Shown here one piece after another: positions 53,861 through 62,352 of a stretch of DNA of 64,000 nt; positions within the stretch are counted from its first letter, which is position 1, and each line of letters opens with the position of its first letter. This stretch comes from G965276675 sp965276675 (GTDB taxonomy: Bacteria; Acidobacteriota; Terriglobia; Terriglobales; Acidobacteriaceae). The translations under genes were made by a program, and so were the position numbers. The stretch is from assembly GCA_965276675.1 (NCBI GenBank), contig OZ255624.1, forward strand, positions 2,046,001-2,110,000. Direction: 5' to 3'. The notes below the pieces were generated by a model. It made no database searches. It was given only the letters and a program-made list of their open reading frames with translations, and was not told the origin of the DNA.

Positions 53861-54058
53861 ATGCGTTCTGAACTCGTTCACCGTGCTGCTAAGAACATCG
53901 TCAACCGTTTCGAACTCTGCCAGCTGCTGTCGAAAGGAACACGCCGTCTGCATAAACCTCAAACGCGCTGCGAAGAGACGATCAACTGGATGTTGAATGA
54001 GGTTCACGAAGGCCGGGATGGCTGCATCGTTCCTCCTGAGATCGCTCCTGTAGTTTAA
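53861..54058 (+). CDS. RNA polymerase omega-subunit (RpoZ)-like small protein
   Basis: 65 residues. The pattern LVHRAAKNIVNRFELCQLLS followed by KGTRRLHKPQTRCEETIN closely resembles acidobacterial RpoZ, with NRF-x-LC-x-L, S-K-x-TR, LHKP-x-TR and DT/ETxN positions conserved. It may be the sole omega subunit or a paralogue. It is not next to gmk, the usual partner, but beside a polyketide cluster. The C-terminus (DGCIVPPEIAPVV) is unlike the family. GAGA-type ribosome site is weak. Identification is by remembered family pattern. Confidence 0.65.
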   Translation: MRSELVHRAAKNIVNRFELCQLLSKGTRRLHKPQTRCEETINWMLNEVHEGRDGCIVPPEIAPVV

Positions 54059-54152
54059 GAATCGCCCAGCAGTCTAGATCTACCCGGCGGGCCATTGCCC
54101 GAAGACCACGACGCCAAACAAAGGAAAAACGTTACATAGTTCCCCATTTCCG

Positions 54153-54848
54153 ATGAAGCGTGTGCTTGCTGATGAGTGGTTGGATGCCGACGATGGCTCC
54201 CCGGCGGAAATCGCTGCCGCGCTGAGGTCGCTGCGCTGGGTGAACGCCCTCTTCGGCGGCAATCGCATGCACACACGCCTGTTGACGGGCGTTCTCCGCC
54301 GAACGGCATATCGCGACCTGCATGTGTTGGAAGTAGCTTCTGGGGGCGCCAACGTTTTACAAGCTGCGCTAGTGAAGCTAAGCACGCCAGAGCGGCGTTT
54401 TCGCGTCAGCCTGCTCGACCGTAGCTGCCAGCATCTTCCCCGGAACGGTGAGTGGAACCCGCAGTTTCCCCCTCCCGCACTTTTCTGCGGAGATGCCCTC
54501 GCGCTTCCGCTCGCTGACGGGAGCGTCGATGTAGTCGCAAGCTGCTTGTTTCTTCACCATCTCACCGAGGAGGAGACATGCGTCTTCTTCAAAGAAGCAC
54601 TACGGGTGGCGCGGGTGGCAGTGGTCGTGAATGACCTGGAGCGCAGCCGGATACACTACGCGCTCGCGCAGCTGGCAAGTTTGCTGGACCCGAGCCGTCT
54701 CTCAGAACACGATGGGCCAGTCTCGGTAAGGCGAGCGTATACACCGCGAGAGTTGACGCGAATACTCTCAAAGATAGGCGCGCGCTTTCACGTGCAGCGT
54801 GGCTTTCTCTTTCGCCTGGGGGTTACGGTTTGGAAAGACGAGGCGTAA
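54153..54848 (+). CDS. Class I SAM-dependent methyltransferase
   Basis: 231 residues. Motif I is VLEVASGGANVL (about residues 60-71), a variant of the D/E-x-G-x-G loop, followed by FRVSLLDRS, ALFCGDALALPLADGSVDVVASCLFLHHL and the motif-III-like EALRVARVAVVVNDLE. UbiE/Methyltransf_11 type. It precedes a type III polyketide synthase and a flavoprotein, so it probably O- or C-methylates the polyketide. No Shine-Dalgarno is seen before the ATG. Confidence 0.85.
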   Translation: MKRVLADEWLDADDGSPAEIAAALRSLRWVNALFGGNRMHTRLLTGVLRRTAYRDLHVLEVASGGANVLQAALVKLSTPERRFRVSLLDRSCQHLPRNGEWNPQFPPPALFCGDALALPLADGSVDVVASCLFLHHLTEEETCVFFKEALRVARVAVVVNDLERSRIHYALAQLASLLDPSRLSEHDGPVSVRRAYTPRELTRILSKIGARFHVQRGFLFRLGVTVWKDEA

Positions 54849-54962
54849 CCGGGCGCTCCAAATTCAGTCCAATAGACTTCAATCCTATGCACAAGGGCCG
54901 GCTGCAGGAATGCTCGGTTTCGACCCAAAGTGCTAGGGTAAGAAGAGTTGTCCATAGGCCCT

Positions 54963-56045
54963 ATGAGAATTTCTGGCATCGCAAGCGCATTCCCAGATCA
55001 TTACTACACACAGCAGCAGATCCTCGATGAGCTTGCAAAGCATTGGTTCGAACAGCTCGCCTCTCCTGAGGCACTGACTCGTTTTCATCACCGCGTAGGC
55101 GTGGACGGACGGTACTTGGCGCTCCCGATCGAGCAGTATGTCGGCTTGAAAAAGTGGGGCGATGCCAATCGCGCATGGCTTGAGGTGGCGGAAGAACTTG
55201 GCACTCGTGCGATTCCGGCCGCGCTTGCTCGCGCGGGTGTGAATCAGGATGCCGTGGGAGCGCTGATCGCAGTCTCTGTCACGGGAATCGCTAGCCCTTC
55301 GCTCGACGCTCACATCATCAATCGTTTGAGCCTGCCGCGTGGCATCCGCCGCATCCCAATCTTCGGGTTAGGGTGTGTGGCTGGAGCCGCGGGTATCGCC
55401 CAGGCCGCCGAGTATGTTCGGGCGTACCCTGATCGCACCGCAGTGCTGCTTTCGGTGGAGCTATGCTCGCTTACCTGGCAGCGCGAAGATCTATCCATTG
55501 CCAATCTGATCGGCTCGGGCCTGTTTGGGGATGGTGCTGCCGCGGTTGTGATCACGGGCGATAAGGTGGAAGATACGCGCAGCCCAGATACGCGCAACCC
55601 AGAGATGGCACAGCCGGAGATCCTCGGTTCGCAATCCACCTTCTACCCTGACACGGAGGGTGTGATGGGGTGGGATATCTCAGAGGCAGGCTTTCGGATC
55701 GTGCTCTCGCCCGATGTGCCGCGCGTGATCCATGAGCATGTAGCCAACGATGTCGATAGGCTGCTCGAACAACACGGGCTCACCCGGTCCGACATCAAGA
55801 GCTGGGTGCTTCACACTGGCGGCCCCAAGGTACTGGCAGCCACTGCTGAAGCACTGCAACTTTCAGACAGTGCGTGCCAAGCTTCATGGGACTGCCTACG
55901 CCGGGTTGGGAATCTGTCGTCCACCTCGGTCCTTCTGGTTCTGGAAGATGTGATGCTGCACCGCAAACCCGATCCCGGCACCTACGGCATCCTGGCAGCG
56001 ATGGGGCCAGGCTTTTGTTCGGAGCTCATTCTCCTACGGTGGTGA
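54963..56045 (+). CDS. Type III polyketide synthase (chalcone/alkylpyrone synthase family)
   Basis: 360 residues; homodimeric enzyme extending acyl-CoA starters with malonyl-CoA. Catalytic triad visible: C138 in FGLGCVAGAAG, H284 in SWVLHTGGPKV and N317 in RRVGNLSSTSV. Family signature GPGFCSELILLRW at the C-terminus; GDGAAAVVITGD and GWDISEAGFRIVLS also typical. The ATG at 54963 gives the normal start; a TTG at 54948 is alternative. An alkylresorcinol or alkylpyrone product is plausible but not proved. A 15-bp in-frame tandem duplication lies inside. Confidence 0.92.
   Translation: MRISGIASAFPDHYYTQQQILDELAKHWFEQLASPEALTRFHHRVGVDGRYLALPIEQYVGLKKWGDANRAWLEVAEELGTRAIPAALARAGVNQDAVGALIAVSVTGIASPSLDAHIINRLSLPRGIRRIPIFGLGCVAGAAGIAQAAEYVRAYPDRTAVLLSVELCSLTWQREDLSIANLIGSGLFGDGAAAVVITGDKVEDTRSPDTRNPEMAQPEILGSQSTFYPDTEGVMGWDISEAGFRIVLSPDVPRVIHEHVANDVDRLLEQHGLTRSDIKSWVLHTGGPKVLAATAEALQLSDSACQASWDCLRRVGNLSSTSVLLVLEDVMLHRKPDPGTYGILAAMGPGFCSELILLRW
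55571..55600 (+). repeat. 15-bp in-frame tandem repeat inside the polyketide synthase gene
   Basis: AGATACGCGCAGCCC followed by AGATACGCGCAACCC, 14 of 15 identical, encoding D-T-R-S-P then D-T-R-N-P. It lies in a surface-loop region before FYPDTEGVMGWD. Confidence 0.75.
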
Positions 56046-56048
56046 TCC

Positions 56049-57181
56049 TTGTCGACTCCCAGCTTTGACGCGGTGATCATCGGCGGTGGTCCGGCCGGCT
56101 TAGCGGCTGCGATTGCCGTAAGGGCCGCAGGCAAGTCGTTCTTGGTCGCCGATATGCAAGCACCTCCAATTGACAAGATCTGCGAAGAAGGGCTGCTTCC
56201 CGAGGGCATTGAGGCCTCCCAGCAGCTTGGCATCTCAGGCCTCGTCGCTGGGGGAATGCCTCTGGACGGAATCGCCTTTCTGGAAGACGGTCTGGCGTGC
56301 AGGGCGCGCTTTCCAGGAATCCACGGAAGAGGCCTGCGCCGGGTCGATCTTCATAGGATATTACTCAAAGCCGCTGCTGATTCGGGTGCTGAATTTGAGT
56401 GGAAGACACGGGCTGTTGTTGAGCCGGGAGGCGGAGTTCGGGTAGGCAGTAGGGAAGTGCAGTGCCGGTACACCATCGGCGCAGACGGACAGCGATCGCT
56501 CGTGCGGGGAACTCTCGGCGGTCCCGTTCCTCTCGCGAAAGCTAAGAAGCAGCAGCGGCTAGCTTTAACCGGCACTACTGCATCCGTCCCTGGACGAGCT
56601 TTGTTGAGGTGCACTGGGCCGGGGAGGCGCAGGCGTACATCACCCCGGTCGCAGGCAGGGAGGTGTCTGTCGCCATCATCACCTCACGTCGGGATCTCCG
56701 ATTCGACCAGTTGCTTTTCCTCTTTCCAGAGCTTTCGGAGCGCCTGAAAGAATGTCCTCAAACCGGGCGAGAGCACAGTGGTACGTCGTGGACTTTGCGC
56801 ATTCCTTGTGTTGTGGCTCCTCGCGTCGCGGCGGGCGGCAGCACCTTCCTGCTGGGCGAAGCGTCAGGATGCGTGGACGCGATTACCGGTGAGGGATTGA
56901 CCTTGCTCTTGCGCCAGGCAGTGGCTCTACGGAGTACATTCGAGCAGAACCAGCCATCGCTCTATCAGCACGAACATCGCCGGATTATGCGACGTGCCCG
57001 GCTCATGGGAAGCCTGCTCTTCTTTCTGGACGAACACCCGGGATTGCGCCACTTTCTCTTCAAGAGGTTCGCCGCTGAGCCATTGTTGTTTGAGGCCTTG
57101 CTGAAGTTGCACCTTGGGGTGTGGCCTCGGCTTCGCGGCAAAGGCGGCTGTCTCGACCTGACACTGCATCTGCTGCAGTAA
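56049..57181 (+). pseudogene. FAD-dependent oxidoreductase broken by a one-base frameshift
   Basis: The first part (TTG 56049, GGTGG upstream) reads FDAVIIGGGPAGLAAAIAVR and KICEEGLLPEGIEA, a flavin monooxygenase/geranylgeranyl-reductase type. Homology-like sequence then moves to the -1 frame near 56562-56568 (AGCTTTAAC) and continues as HYCIRPWTSFVEVHWAG, AYITPVAGREVSVAIITS and LGEASGCVDAITGEGLTLLL to 57181. Without the shift the first frame ends at 56747 in nonsense. One missing base in the short T-run restores about 377 residues, normal for the family. It could be a sequencing error, a true null or slippage. It is the tailoring enzyme of the adjacent polyketide synthase. Confidence 0.8.
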
Positions 57182-57307
57182 AGATCCGCAATACCTCTTT
57201 CTGGGACTGCTGTAAGTATTTGGCGTATGTTTTGCTTGGTTATGCGGGGATTAACGATGGCTTTGTATGCCGCTTATCGCAGATCAGTGTCTTTCCCCAT
57301 ATAGTTC

Positions 57308-59032
57308 ATGCATTCGCGTAATCTGACGACCGAGGGAGTAAGCTCCGCCACCCTGCTCGGAGTCTCTCTGGTGAATGCCGCGTGGTTCAATACTCAAGCC
57401 TTGAGCCCACCGAGAGAAGATAACAGTGAGAGTGGCCAGGCACTTCTGTTTCTGCTGCTGGTTTTGTCATTCGTGATGTGCGCGGTAGCGGGGTTGGCCG
57501 TGGACTTTTCTGGGCTCTGGACCCATCGGCAGATGGCTCAGGCTGCCGCCGATGCCGCTTGCAGCGCGGGCGCGATGGACCTGCTCTTGCAGAGCACTGG
57601 CGTGCCATCCGCGAGTGGCAGCTATGTACTTCCGGCCCAGGGAGATTGCGCCAACTCAGCATCGTCATCCATCTGCGCGTATGCGCGACTGAACGGCTAC
57701 AGCGGTTCAGGACTGAACAGCGATGCTGCATCCAGCGCCGTCTCCTGGAGTTCCCCTGCTGCGGTCGCTGGTCTCAGCGTTCCTCCAAGCTCCATCGCAC
57801 CCCATCCGTATCTCGAGACGCTGGTCCAAGAGTACGTACTTACGCCATTCAGCGGGATCGCCACTGGCTCTAAATACCGGCTGGTCTCTGCCTCTGCGGT
57901 CTGTGGTTTGCGAAGCATGCGCTCGATTGCCCCCATCACAGTGCTGCACCCCTCGATGGCCGGAGCCCTTCAGATCTCAGGTGCGGCCCGGCTCGTTGTG
58001 GTAGGCGGCGCTTCGCGAGCGATTCAGGTCAACTCCAACAATCCTTCAGCCGTCCTGAGTGAGGGAGGCCTCGTGGACCTGAGCGGAGCAGGCCCAGCCG
58101 GGACCGGAGCGGAGGCTGGCATCTTCGGCGGCCCTCGTACCGCACCTTCGGGGAACTTCAGCCCTGGCTCGACAGGAGCCTGGATCGGCCCCGCTATGCC
58201 GTTGGCGGATCCATTTTCTGGCCTTCCTACGCCTACGAGACCCTCGCTCTCGCCCACTGCCACGTCCCCGGAGGTGGCCGCGTATCCCAGCGATGGCTGT
58301 CCTGATAAAGCGCCGACAAACAAGTCTCAGGGTTGCCTGGAATACGAGCCGGGATATTACCCGAACGGCATTACCCTAAGTGGCAACGATGTAGCCATCT
58401 TTAAGCCTGGTCTCTACTACATGGACGGATCTCTGCAGATCGGTGGCAGCTACATGATCCGAATGGCTAAGCCATGCGTGCCTTCCTGCAGTCCCTCTTC
58501 TGCAACTTCCTGGCGCCCAGGGGATGGGATGGTCCTGTATTTTCACCGGGGGTCGCTCATCTTGTCTGGAAGTGCTGGCACACCGCAATCCTCGCGCATC
58601 GATCCCGTCGACTTTTCCGATCTGATGTGCGACGGAAGCGCGCCTCCAAGTGCGCTTGGTCTTCCCCAGAAGATCGATGGCATCGCCCTTATGGGGCAAT
58701 GCACCCTCAACGGGACGTACTTTGATCCAGCGGGAGACACACAGGATCAACGCGGAGCGCCAGGCATGCGTGGGTTGTTGCTCTTCGCGGACCCTGGCAA
58801 CCCAAGCTCTCCAGTGTTGGGCGACGGAGCACCTGTCCTGGCAGGAAGCATCTATCTACACTCTTTTGACTTCCATCAGCAATTCGCACTTTCGAGCAGC
58901 ACTGCCCAACCAACATTTGTGCTCGGCTCAATTGTGATAGACCGCCTTAGTCTGACCGGGAATAGTCAGCTCAGTGTCGCTCTTGGCAACCAGCCAAACA
59001 ACACAGTTCTGAAGGCAGGCCTCTTTCAGTGA
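57308..59032 (+). CDS. TadG-like pilus-assembly protein
   Basis: 574 residues. After a short N-terminus comes the TadG-type segment SGQALLFLLLVLSFVMCAVAGLAVDFSG and HRQMAQAAADAACSAGAMDL, a membrane anchor with pseudopilin-like character. The rest is extracytoplasmic, Ser/Gly/Pro-rich and beta-rich, including LQISGAARLVVVGGASRAIQ. No von Willebrand A motif was recognised. The start is uncertain: GTG at 57371 has GGAG 8 nt upstream. It opens the Tad block. Confidence 0.75.
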   Translation: MHSRNLTTEGVSSATLLGVSLVNAAWFNTQALSPPREDNSESGQALLFLLLVLSFVMCAVAGLAVDFSGLWTHRQMAQAAADAACSAGAMDLLLQSTGVPSASGSYVLPAQGDCANSASSSICAYARLNGYSGSGLNSDAASSAVSWSSPAAVAGLSVPPSSIAPHPYLETLVQEYVLTPFSGIATGSKYRLVSASAVCGLRSMRSIAPITVLHPSMAGALQISGAARLVVVGGASRAIQVNSNNPSAVLSEGGLVDLSGAGPAGTGAEAGIFGGPRTAPSGNFSPGSTGAWIGPAMPLADPFSGLPTPTRPSLSPTATSPEVAAYPSDGCPDKAPTNKSQGCLEYEPGYYPNGITLSGNDVAIFKPGLYYMDGSLQIGGSYMIRMAKPCVPSCSPSSATSWRPGDGMVLYFHRGSLILSGSAGTPQSSRIDPVDFSDLMCDGSAPPSALGLPQKIDGIALMGQCTLNGTYFDPAGDTQDQRGAPGMRGLLLFADPGNPSSPVLGDGAPVLAGSIYLHSFDFHQQFALSSSTAQPTFVLGSIVIDRLSLTGNSQLSVALGNQPNNTVLKAGLFQ

Positions 59033-59140
59033 TTCCAGGCCAGGTGCGTCGCATGGTCTGCGTCAGATTTTTCATTACTTATGTCATGCATCTCTCATGC
59101 TTCACCCAGAACTGCCGATATACATACTACGGGTACTGCA

Positions 59141-59671
59141 ATGCAGCTGAAGAGGTGGAGCCAAGACGACGGCAACAGTCTGATAGAAACTGCTCTTCTG
59201 CTGCCTGTACTCTTGGTACTGGCGTTTGCTTCAATCGACCTTGGCTATTCCATGATCGTGATTGCCAATCTGGCTTCGGCAACCCGTGTAGCGTCTCTTT
59301 ACTCCGCCGAGGGATTTGCCTCGCAAGCCATGACCGGCTTGCCGCTAGCAGGTCCTCTTTCCGATAATCGAAGCGTTGCGGGATTGACGAGCGCAGAGTT
59401 AGCGGGCCTGCTGAATAGAGATTCCTCGACGACAATCCAGGTCTGCACTGCGGCTCAGGGAATTCTGAACAGCACGCCAGCGTGCTCAAGCTTCGGCGGG
59501 GGAGCAAGCGGCTTCACTCCTGATGTGGACCCAGAGTCGCCGAACTTTCTCCTGCATCGAGTAGACGTGACCTATACCGTACAACCACCAATCCCACTTT
59601 CGTTCTTCTCGTTTCAACTTATTCCAACGCTGAATCTTCATCGGCAGTTGTCAGTGCGGATGATGGAGTAG
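59141..59671 (+). CDS. TadE-like pseudopilin
   Basis: 176 residues from the ATG at 59141; the frame is open from 59081. The TadE opening is clear: DGNSLIETALLLPVLLVLAF then ASIDLGYSM, with the conserved Glu five residues after the processing glycine as in TadE/TadF minor pilins. The mature part is periplasmic and contains two cysteines that may pair. It lies between TadG-like and a second TadE-like gene. Confidence 0.85.
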   Translation: MQLKRWSQDDGNSLIETALLLPVLLVLAFASIDLGYSMIVIANLASATRVASLYSAEGFASQAMTGLPLAGPLSDNRSVAGLTSAELAGLLNRDSSTTIQVCTAAQGILNSTPACSSFGGGASGFTPDVDPESPNFLLHRVDVTYTVQPPIPLSFFSFQLIPTLNLHRQLSVRMME

Positions 59672-59763
59672 GAACGGTGCAAAATTGCCGTTCTACTCCG
59701 ACTCTTTCTCCTCTGGGACCAGTTCTCTCCCATAAGAGGTTCCACATTGGCCTGAGGCAGGGA

Positions 59764-60201
59764 ATGCGTGCCCTGCGAAGAGATCAGTGTGGTCAAGCCC
59801 TGGTTGAGACCGCACTTTCTATGCTGGTCGTTGCAGCCGTATTTGCCTGGACATTCGAGCTTTGCATGTTGGTCTACACCTGCGCCGTCCTGCACGGTGC
59901 GGCGCGTGAAGGTGTCCGTTACGCCACCTTGCACGGCAGCGACCGATATACATGCGACGTTTCCAGCGCGAGTTGTGGCCAGTCCTCCGATTCGGAAGTG
60001 GTGAGCGTGGTGCAGCGCTATGCCGCTCTTTCCCTGCACAACATGTCTGGAATGGACGTGCGGATCTTGTATCCGGAGGTGACCGGAGCTAACGCGGCAT
60101 CCCTCGTATCCGTAGAGCTGACCTATACTTACGTCCCGTACCTCAAGCTCACCGGACTGGATACAACTCTGCATTTATCGGCATCTGGCCGGATCCTTTA
60201 A
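59764..60201 (+). CDS. TadE-like pseudopilin (second)
   Basis: 145 residues from the ATG at 59764 (GAGG 6 nt upstream; an upstream GTG at 59677 is less likely). Opening CGQALVETALSMLVVAAVFA and HGAAREGVRYATLHGSD are typical TadE features. Two further cysteines (YTCDVSSASCGQ) probably form a disulfide. Minor pilin of the Tad system, coexpressed with its neighbours. Confidence 0.85.
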   Translation: MRALRRDQCGQALVETALSMLVVAAVFAWTFELCMLVYTCAVLHGAAREGVRYATLHGSDRYTCDVSSASCGQSSDSEVVSVVQRYAALSLHNMSGMDVRILYPEVTGANAASLVSVELTYTYVPYLKLTGLDTTLHLSASGRIL

Positions 60202-60351
60202 CCCTCGCTCCCACCCTAAAGTCTGATAAAGGAGAGCTCGCGACCATATCCCTTCGCGGCGGAATCAAAGCGGCCGAATAAAGTCGCAGCATAACACAAA
60301 AGATCGTTAATGAATTTTTAAAAACCGCCGATAAATAAAGCAGACAAACAG

Positions 60352-60368
60352 GGAATCTAAACGATTCC
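60352..60368. promoter_or_regulatory. Hairpin in the flp1 leader
   Basis: GGAATC-TAAAC-GATTCC, a 6-bp stem 14 nt before the strong ribosome site AGGAGA (60383-60388). The surrounding spacer (60202-60394) is AT-rich and probably carries the pilin promoter, not precisely assigned. Confidence 0.4.
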
Positions 60369-60394
60369 ACACACTGGATAACAGGAGACGCAAA

Positions 60395-60577
60395 ATGGAA
60401 ATCGTAAACAAGAGTGCAATAGCCGCTTTCATTAATGACGAATCTGGTCAGGACCTTATCGAATACGCTCTCATTGCTGGCTTGATCGCCCTTGCATCGA
60501 TTGCTGGGCTGCAAGCATTCGGCACAAACATTTCAGCACTGTTCACTACCTTATCGAGCAAGATCCCAACCCAGTAA
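60395..60577 (+). CDS. Flp-type type IVb pilin (flp1)
   Basis: 60 residues. Short leader ending at G18, cleavage G|QDLIEYALIAGLIALA with the Flp hallmark E-Y (E23, Y24), then one hydrophobic helix. It is the major pilin of tight-adherence pili. AGGAGA lies 6 nt before the ATG, the strongest ribosome site of the block, matching high expression. A 10-bp stem-loop follows the stop. Confidence 0.92.
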   Translation: MEIVNKSAIAAFINDESGQDLIEYALIAGLIALASIAGLQAFGTNISALFTTLSSKIPTQ

Positions 60578-60590
60578 TCAGATTTATTAT

Positions 60591-60623
60591 GATGGCCGGT
60601 CTTCCCTCTTCGTACCGGCCATC
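60591..60623 (+). terminator. Stem-loop between flp1 and flp2
   Basis: GATGGCCGGT (60591-60600) and ACCGGCCATC (60614-60623), perfect 10-bp stem, 13-nt loop, no T-run. It could stabilise flp1 mRNA or partly terminate, lowering downstream expression relative to the major pilin. Confidence 0.6.
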
Positions 60624-60702
60624 GCTCCGGCTGATAAGTGCTCCGGCTATTAAGTATGAAGAACGGGTTATCGATTTATAAACTACAACGAAGGAACCAG
60701 AG

Positions 60703-60879
60703 ATGCACTTTCATAAAAATGTCACAATGGGTTTTAGCCAAGAGGACAGCGGGCAAAGCTTGATCGAATACTCGCTTATAGCCGGACTGATCGCCTTGGC
60801 GTGTGTTGTTGGATTGACAAAAATAGGCCAGATGATACCGAACCTTTTAATGCAATTTTATAAAGCATTTTTTTCATGA
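60703..60879 (+). CDS. Second Flp-type pilin (flp2)
   Basis: 58 residues, too short for many gene lists. AAGGA lies 7 nt before the ATG. Leader ends at G17, then QSLIEYSLIAGLIALA with the Flp E-Y pair. The helix is followed by a different tail from flp1 (TKIGQMIPNLLMQFYKAF), so it is not a recent duplicate. It may be a minor or condition-specific pilin. Confidence 0.88.
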   Translation: MHFHKNVTMGFSQEDSGQSLIEYSLIAGLIALACVVGLTKIGQMIPNLLMQFYKAFFS

Positions 60880-60918
60880 TAGATCTCCGTTCAGGGAATA
60901 GGAGCACTGAGGGAGCAA

Positions 60919-61467
60919 ATGGTGACAACTGCGGAAATGACAATCATGAGTAAAGCAGGAGCTGTGCTGGTTTCCGTGGTCGCCGCGGTCTGGGATGTCC
61001 GTGAGAGCCGTATTCCGAATGCTTTGACGTTACCTGCTTTATCGATTGCACTGCTGCTTCACTTGTTGGGTGGTGGCTGGAAAGAAGGGATCTCGGCTTT
61101 GCTCGGCTGCCTGCTGGCGGGCGGTGTCTTCTTGGTCTTCCACGTTGCCGGTGGGATGGGAGCAGGCGATGTCAAGCTGATGGCCGCGGTTGGTGCTTTT
61201 GCTGGCCTGAGTGCAACTCCTATCATTCTTTTTGCAACAAGCATCTTCGGGGGCGTAATGGCGTTTTCAATCGCTCTCGCACGAGGCAAATTCAAGGCGA
61301 CTGCCTCGAACATAAGTGCCATCGTGAAACACCACTCTAGTCTTGGTATCGACCCACATCCACACTTGAATGTGCGAAATAAGGCTTCGTTGCGGATGCC
61401 ATACGGGGTAGCGATAGCTTCAGGAGCAATCTACGCCGCTTTGAGTTTGCCGATCGGGAGTTTCTAA
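60919..61467 (+). CDS. Prepilin peptidase (CpaA/TadV-type, A24)
   Basis: 182 residues, polytopic membrane aspartic protease. Catalytic aspartates in WDVRESRIPN (D26) and GMGAGDVKLMAAVG (D84, the GxGD motif). It lacks the N-methylase domain of PilD, as usual in Tad systems. It would cleave the Flp pilins and TadE proteins encoded just upstream. GGGAG precedes the ATG. Confidence 0.93.
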   Translation: MVTTAEMTIMSKAGAVLVSVVAAVWDVRESRIPNALTLPALSIALLLHLLGGGWKEGISALLGCLLAGGVFLVFHVAGGMGAGDVKLMAAVGAFAGLSATPIILFATSIFGGVMAFSIALARGKFKATASNISAIVKHHSSLGIDPHPHLNVRNKASLRMPYGVAIASGAIYAALSLPIGSF

Positions 61468-61470
61468 TAA

Positions 61471-62352
61471 ATGGCATCTCGCCGGCTCGCCTCAGCCTTC
61501 TTTATCGCCCTTTTCATTGCAGGCATTTGTACGCTCCTACTTCATTACGGTCTCGCCCAGCAGCGCGCCCACACCGCCGTGAAACGCTACGCTGCCGCTT
61601 CCAGAGCACTGAATCCTGGAGAGGTTGTAACAGCAGAGGCTCTCCATCTAGTTAGCTGGCCGGCAGAACTTCCACTTGCTGGCGGTCTCGCGAAGACCTC
61701 GGACATCACCGGTCGACTGGTTCTCTATCCAATAGAAGCGAATCAGCCGATTATTGAGCGCGACCTGGCGATGCCAGGATCGGGAGTTGGCTTGACCCCG
61801 AAGATCAGACCGGGCATGCGGGCAGTCGCCTTGCACGTCGACGAGGTGGTGGGCGTCGCAGGCTTTCTGTTCCCAGGATCGCATGTCGATGTGCTCGTCA
61901 CATACCGGCCGCAGCAATCTGGATTGGACCAGGCGCGGGTAACGGACACTGTGGTGCAGGATGCCGAAATTCTTGCTTCGGGCGAAAATATGCTTCCCGA
62001 CCCTCAAGGCAGGCCCACAAAGGCCAGCGTCGTCACTCTTCTGCTGGTCCCGGCGGACGCAGAGAGAGTCGTCCTGGCGAGTTCCGAAGGGTCAATTCAT
62101 TTTGTGCTGAGGAACGGGCGTGATCACGATCAGGTGAGCCATCTTCCGGTTCAGTTGGAGAAGGCGAAACAAGAAGCCATCGACCCGACTATGCTCGCGC
62201 AAACCCACCTGAGATACGTCCAATCGTCACGTTTGTTGAAAGGCAACCAAGCCGCCCACAACCGAAGAACATCGGGTGGGTTCATAGTGGAGACAGTGCT
62301 TGGGGAGAAGCGTAGCGAATCCAGCTTCACCGGATCAGAGGCGCGCCCATGA
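61471..62352 (+). CDS. Flp pilus assembly protein CpaB/RcpC
   Basis: 293 residues: N-terminal membrane helix (ASAFFIALFIAGICTLLLHYG), an SAF-like domain (YAAASRALNPGEVVTAEALHL, RLVLYPIEANQPIIERDL) and the RcpC/CpaB domain with GMRAVALHVDEVVGVAGFLFPGSHVDVLVTY-type sequence. Periplasmic accessory of the secretin. Four-base overlap with the next gene. Confidence 0.92.
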   Translation: MASRRLASAFFIALFIAGICTLLLHYGLAQQRAHTAVKRYAAASRALNPGEVVTAEALHLVSWPAELPLAGGLAKTSDITGRLVLYPIEANQPIIERDLAMPGSGVGLTPKIRPGMRAVALHVDEVVGVAGFLFPGSHVDVLVTYRPQQSGLDQARVTDTVVQDAEILASGENMLPDPQGRPTKASVVTLLLVPADAERVVLASSEGSIHFVLRNGRDHDQVSHLPVQLEKAKQEAIDPTMLAQTHLRYVQSSRLLKGNQAAHNRRTSGGFIVETVLGEKRSESSFTGSEARP

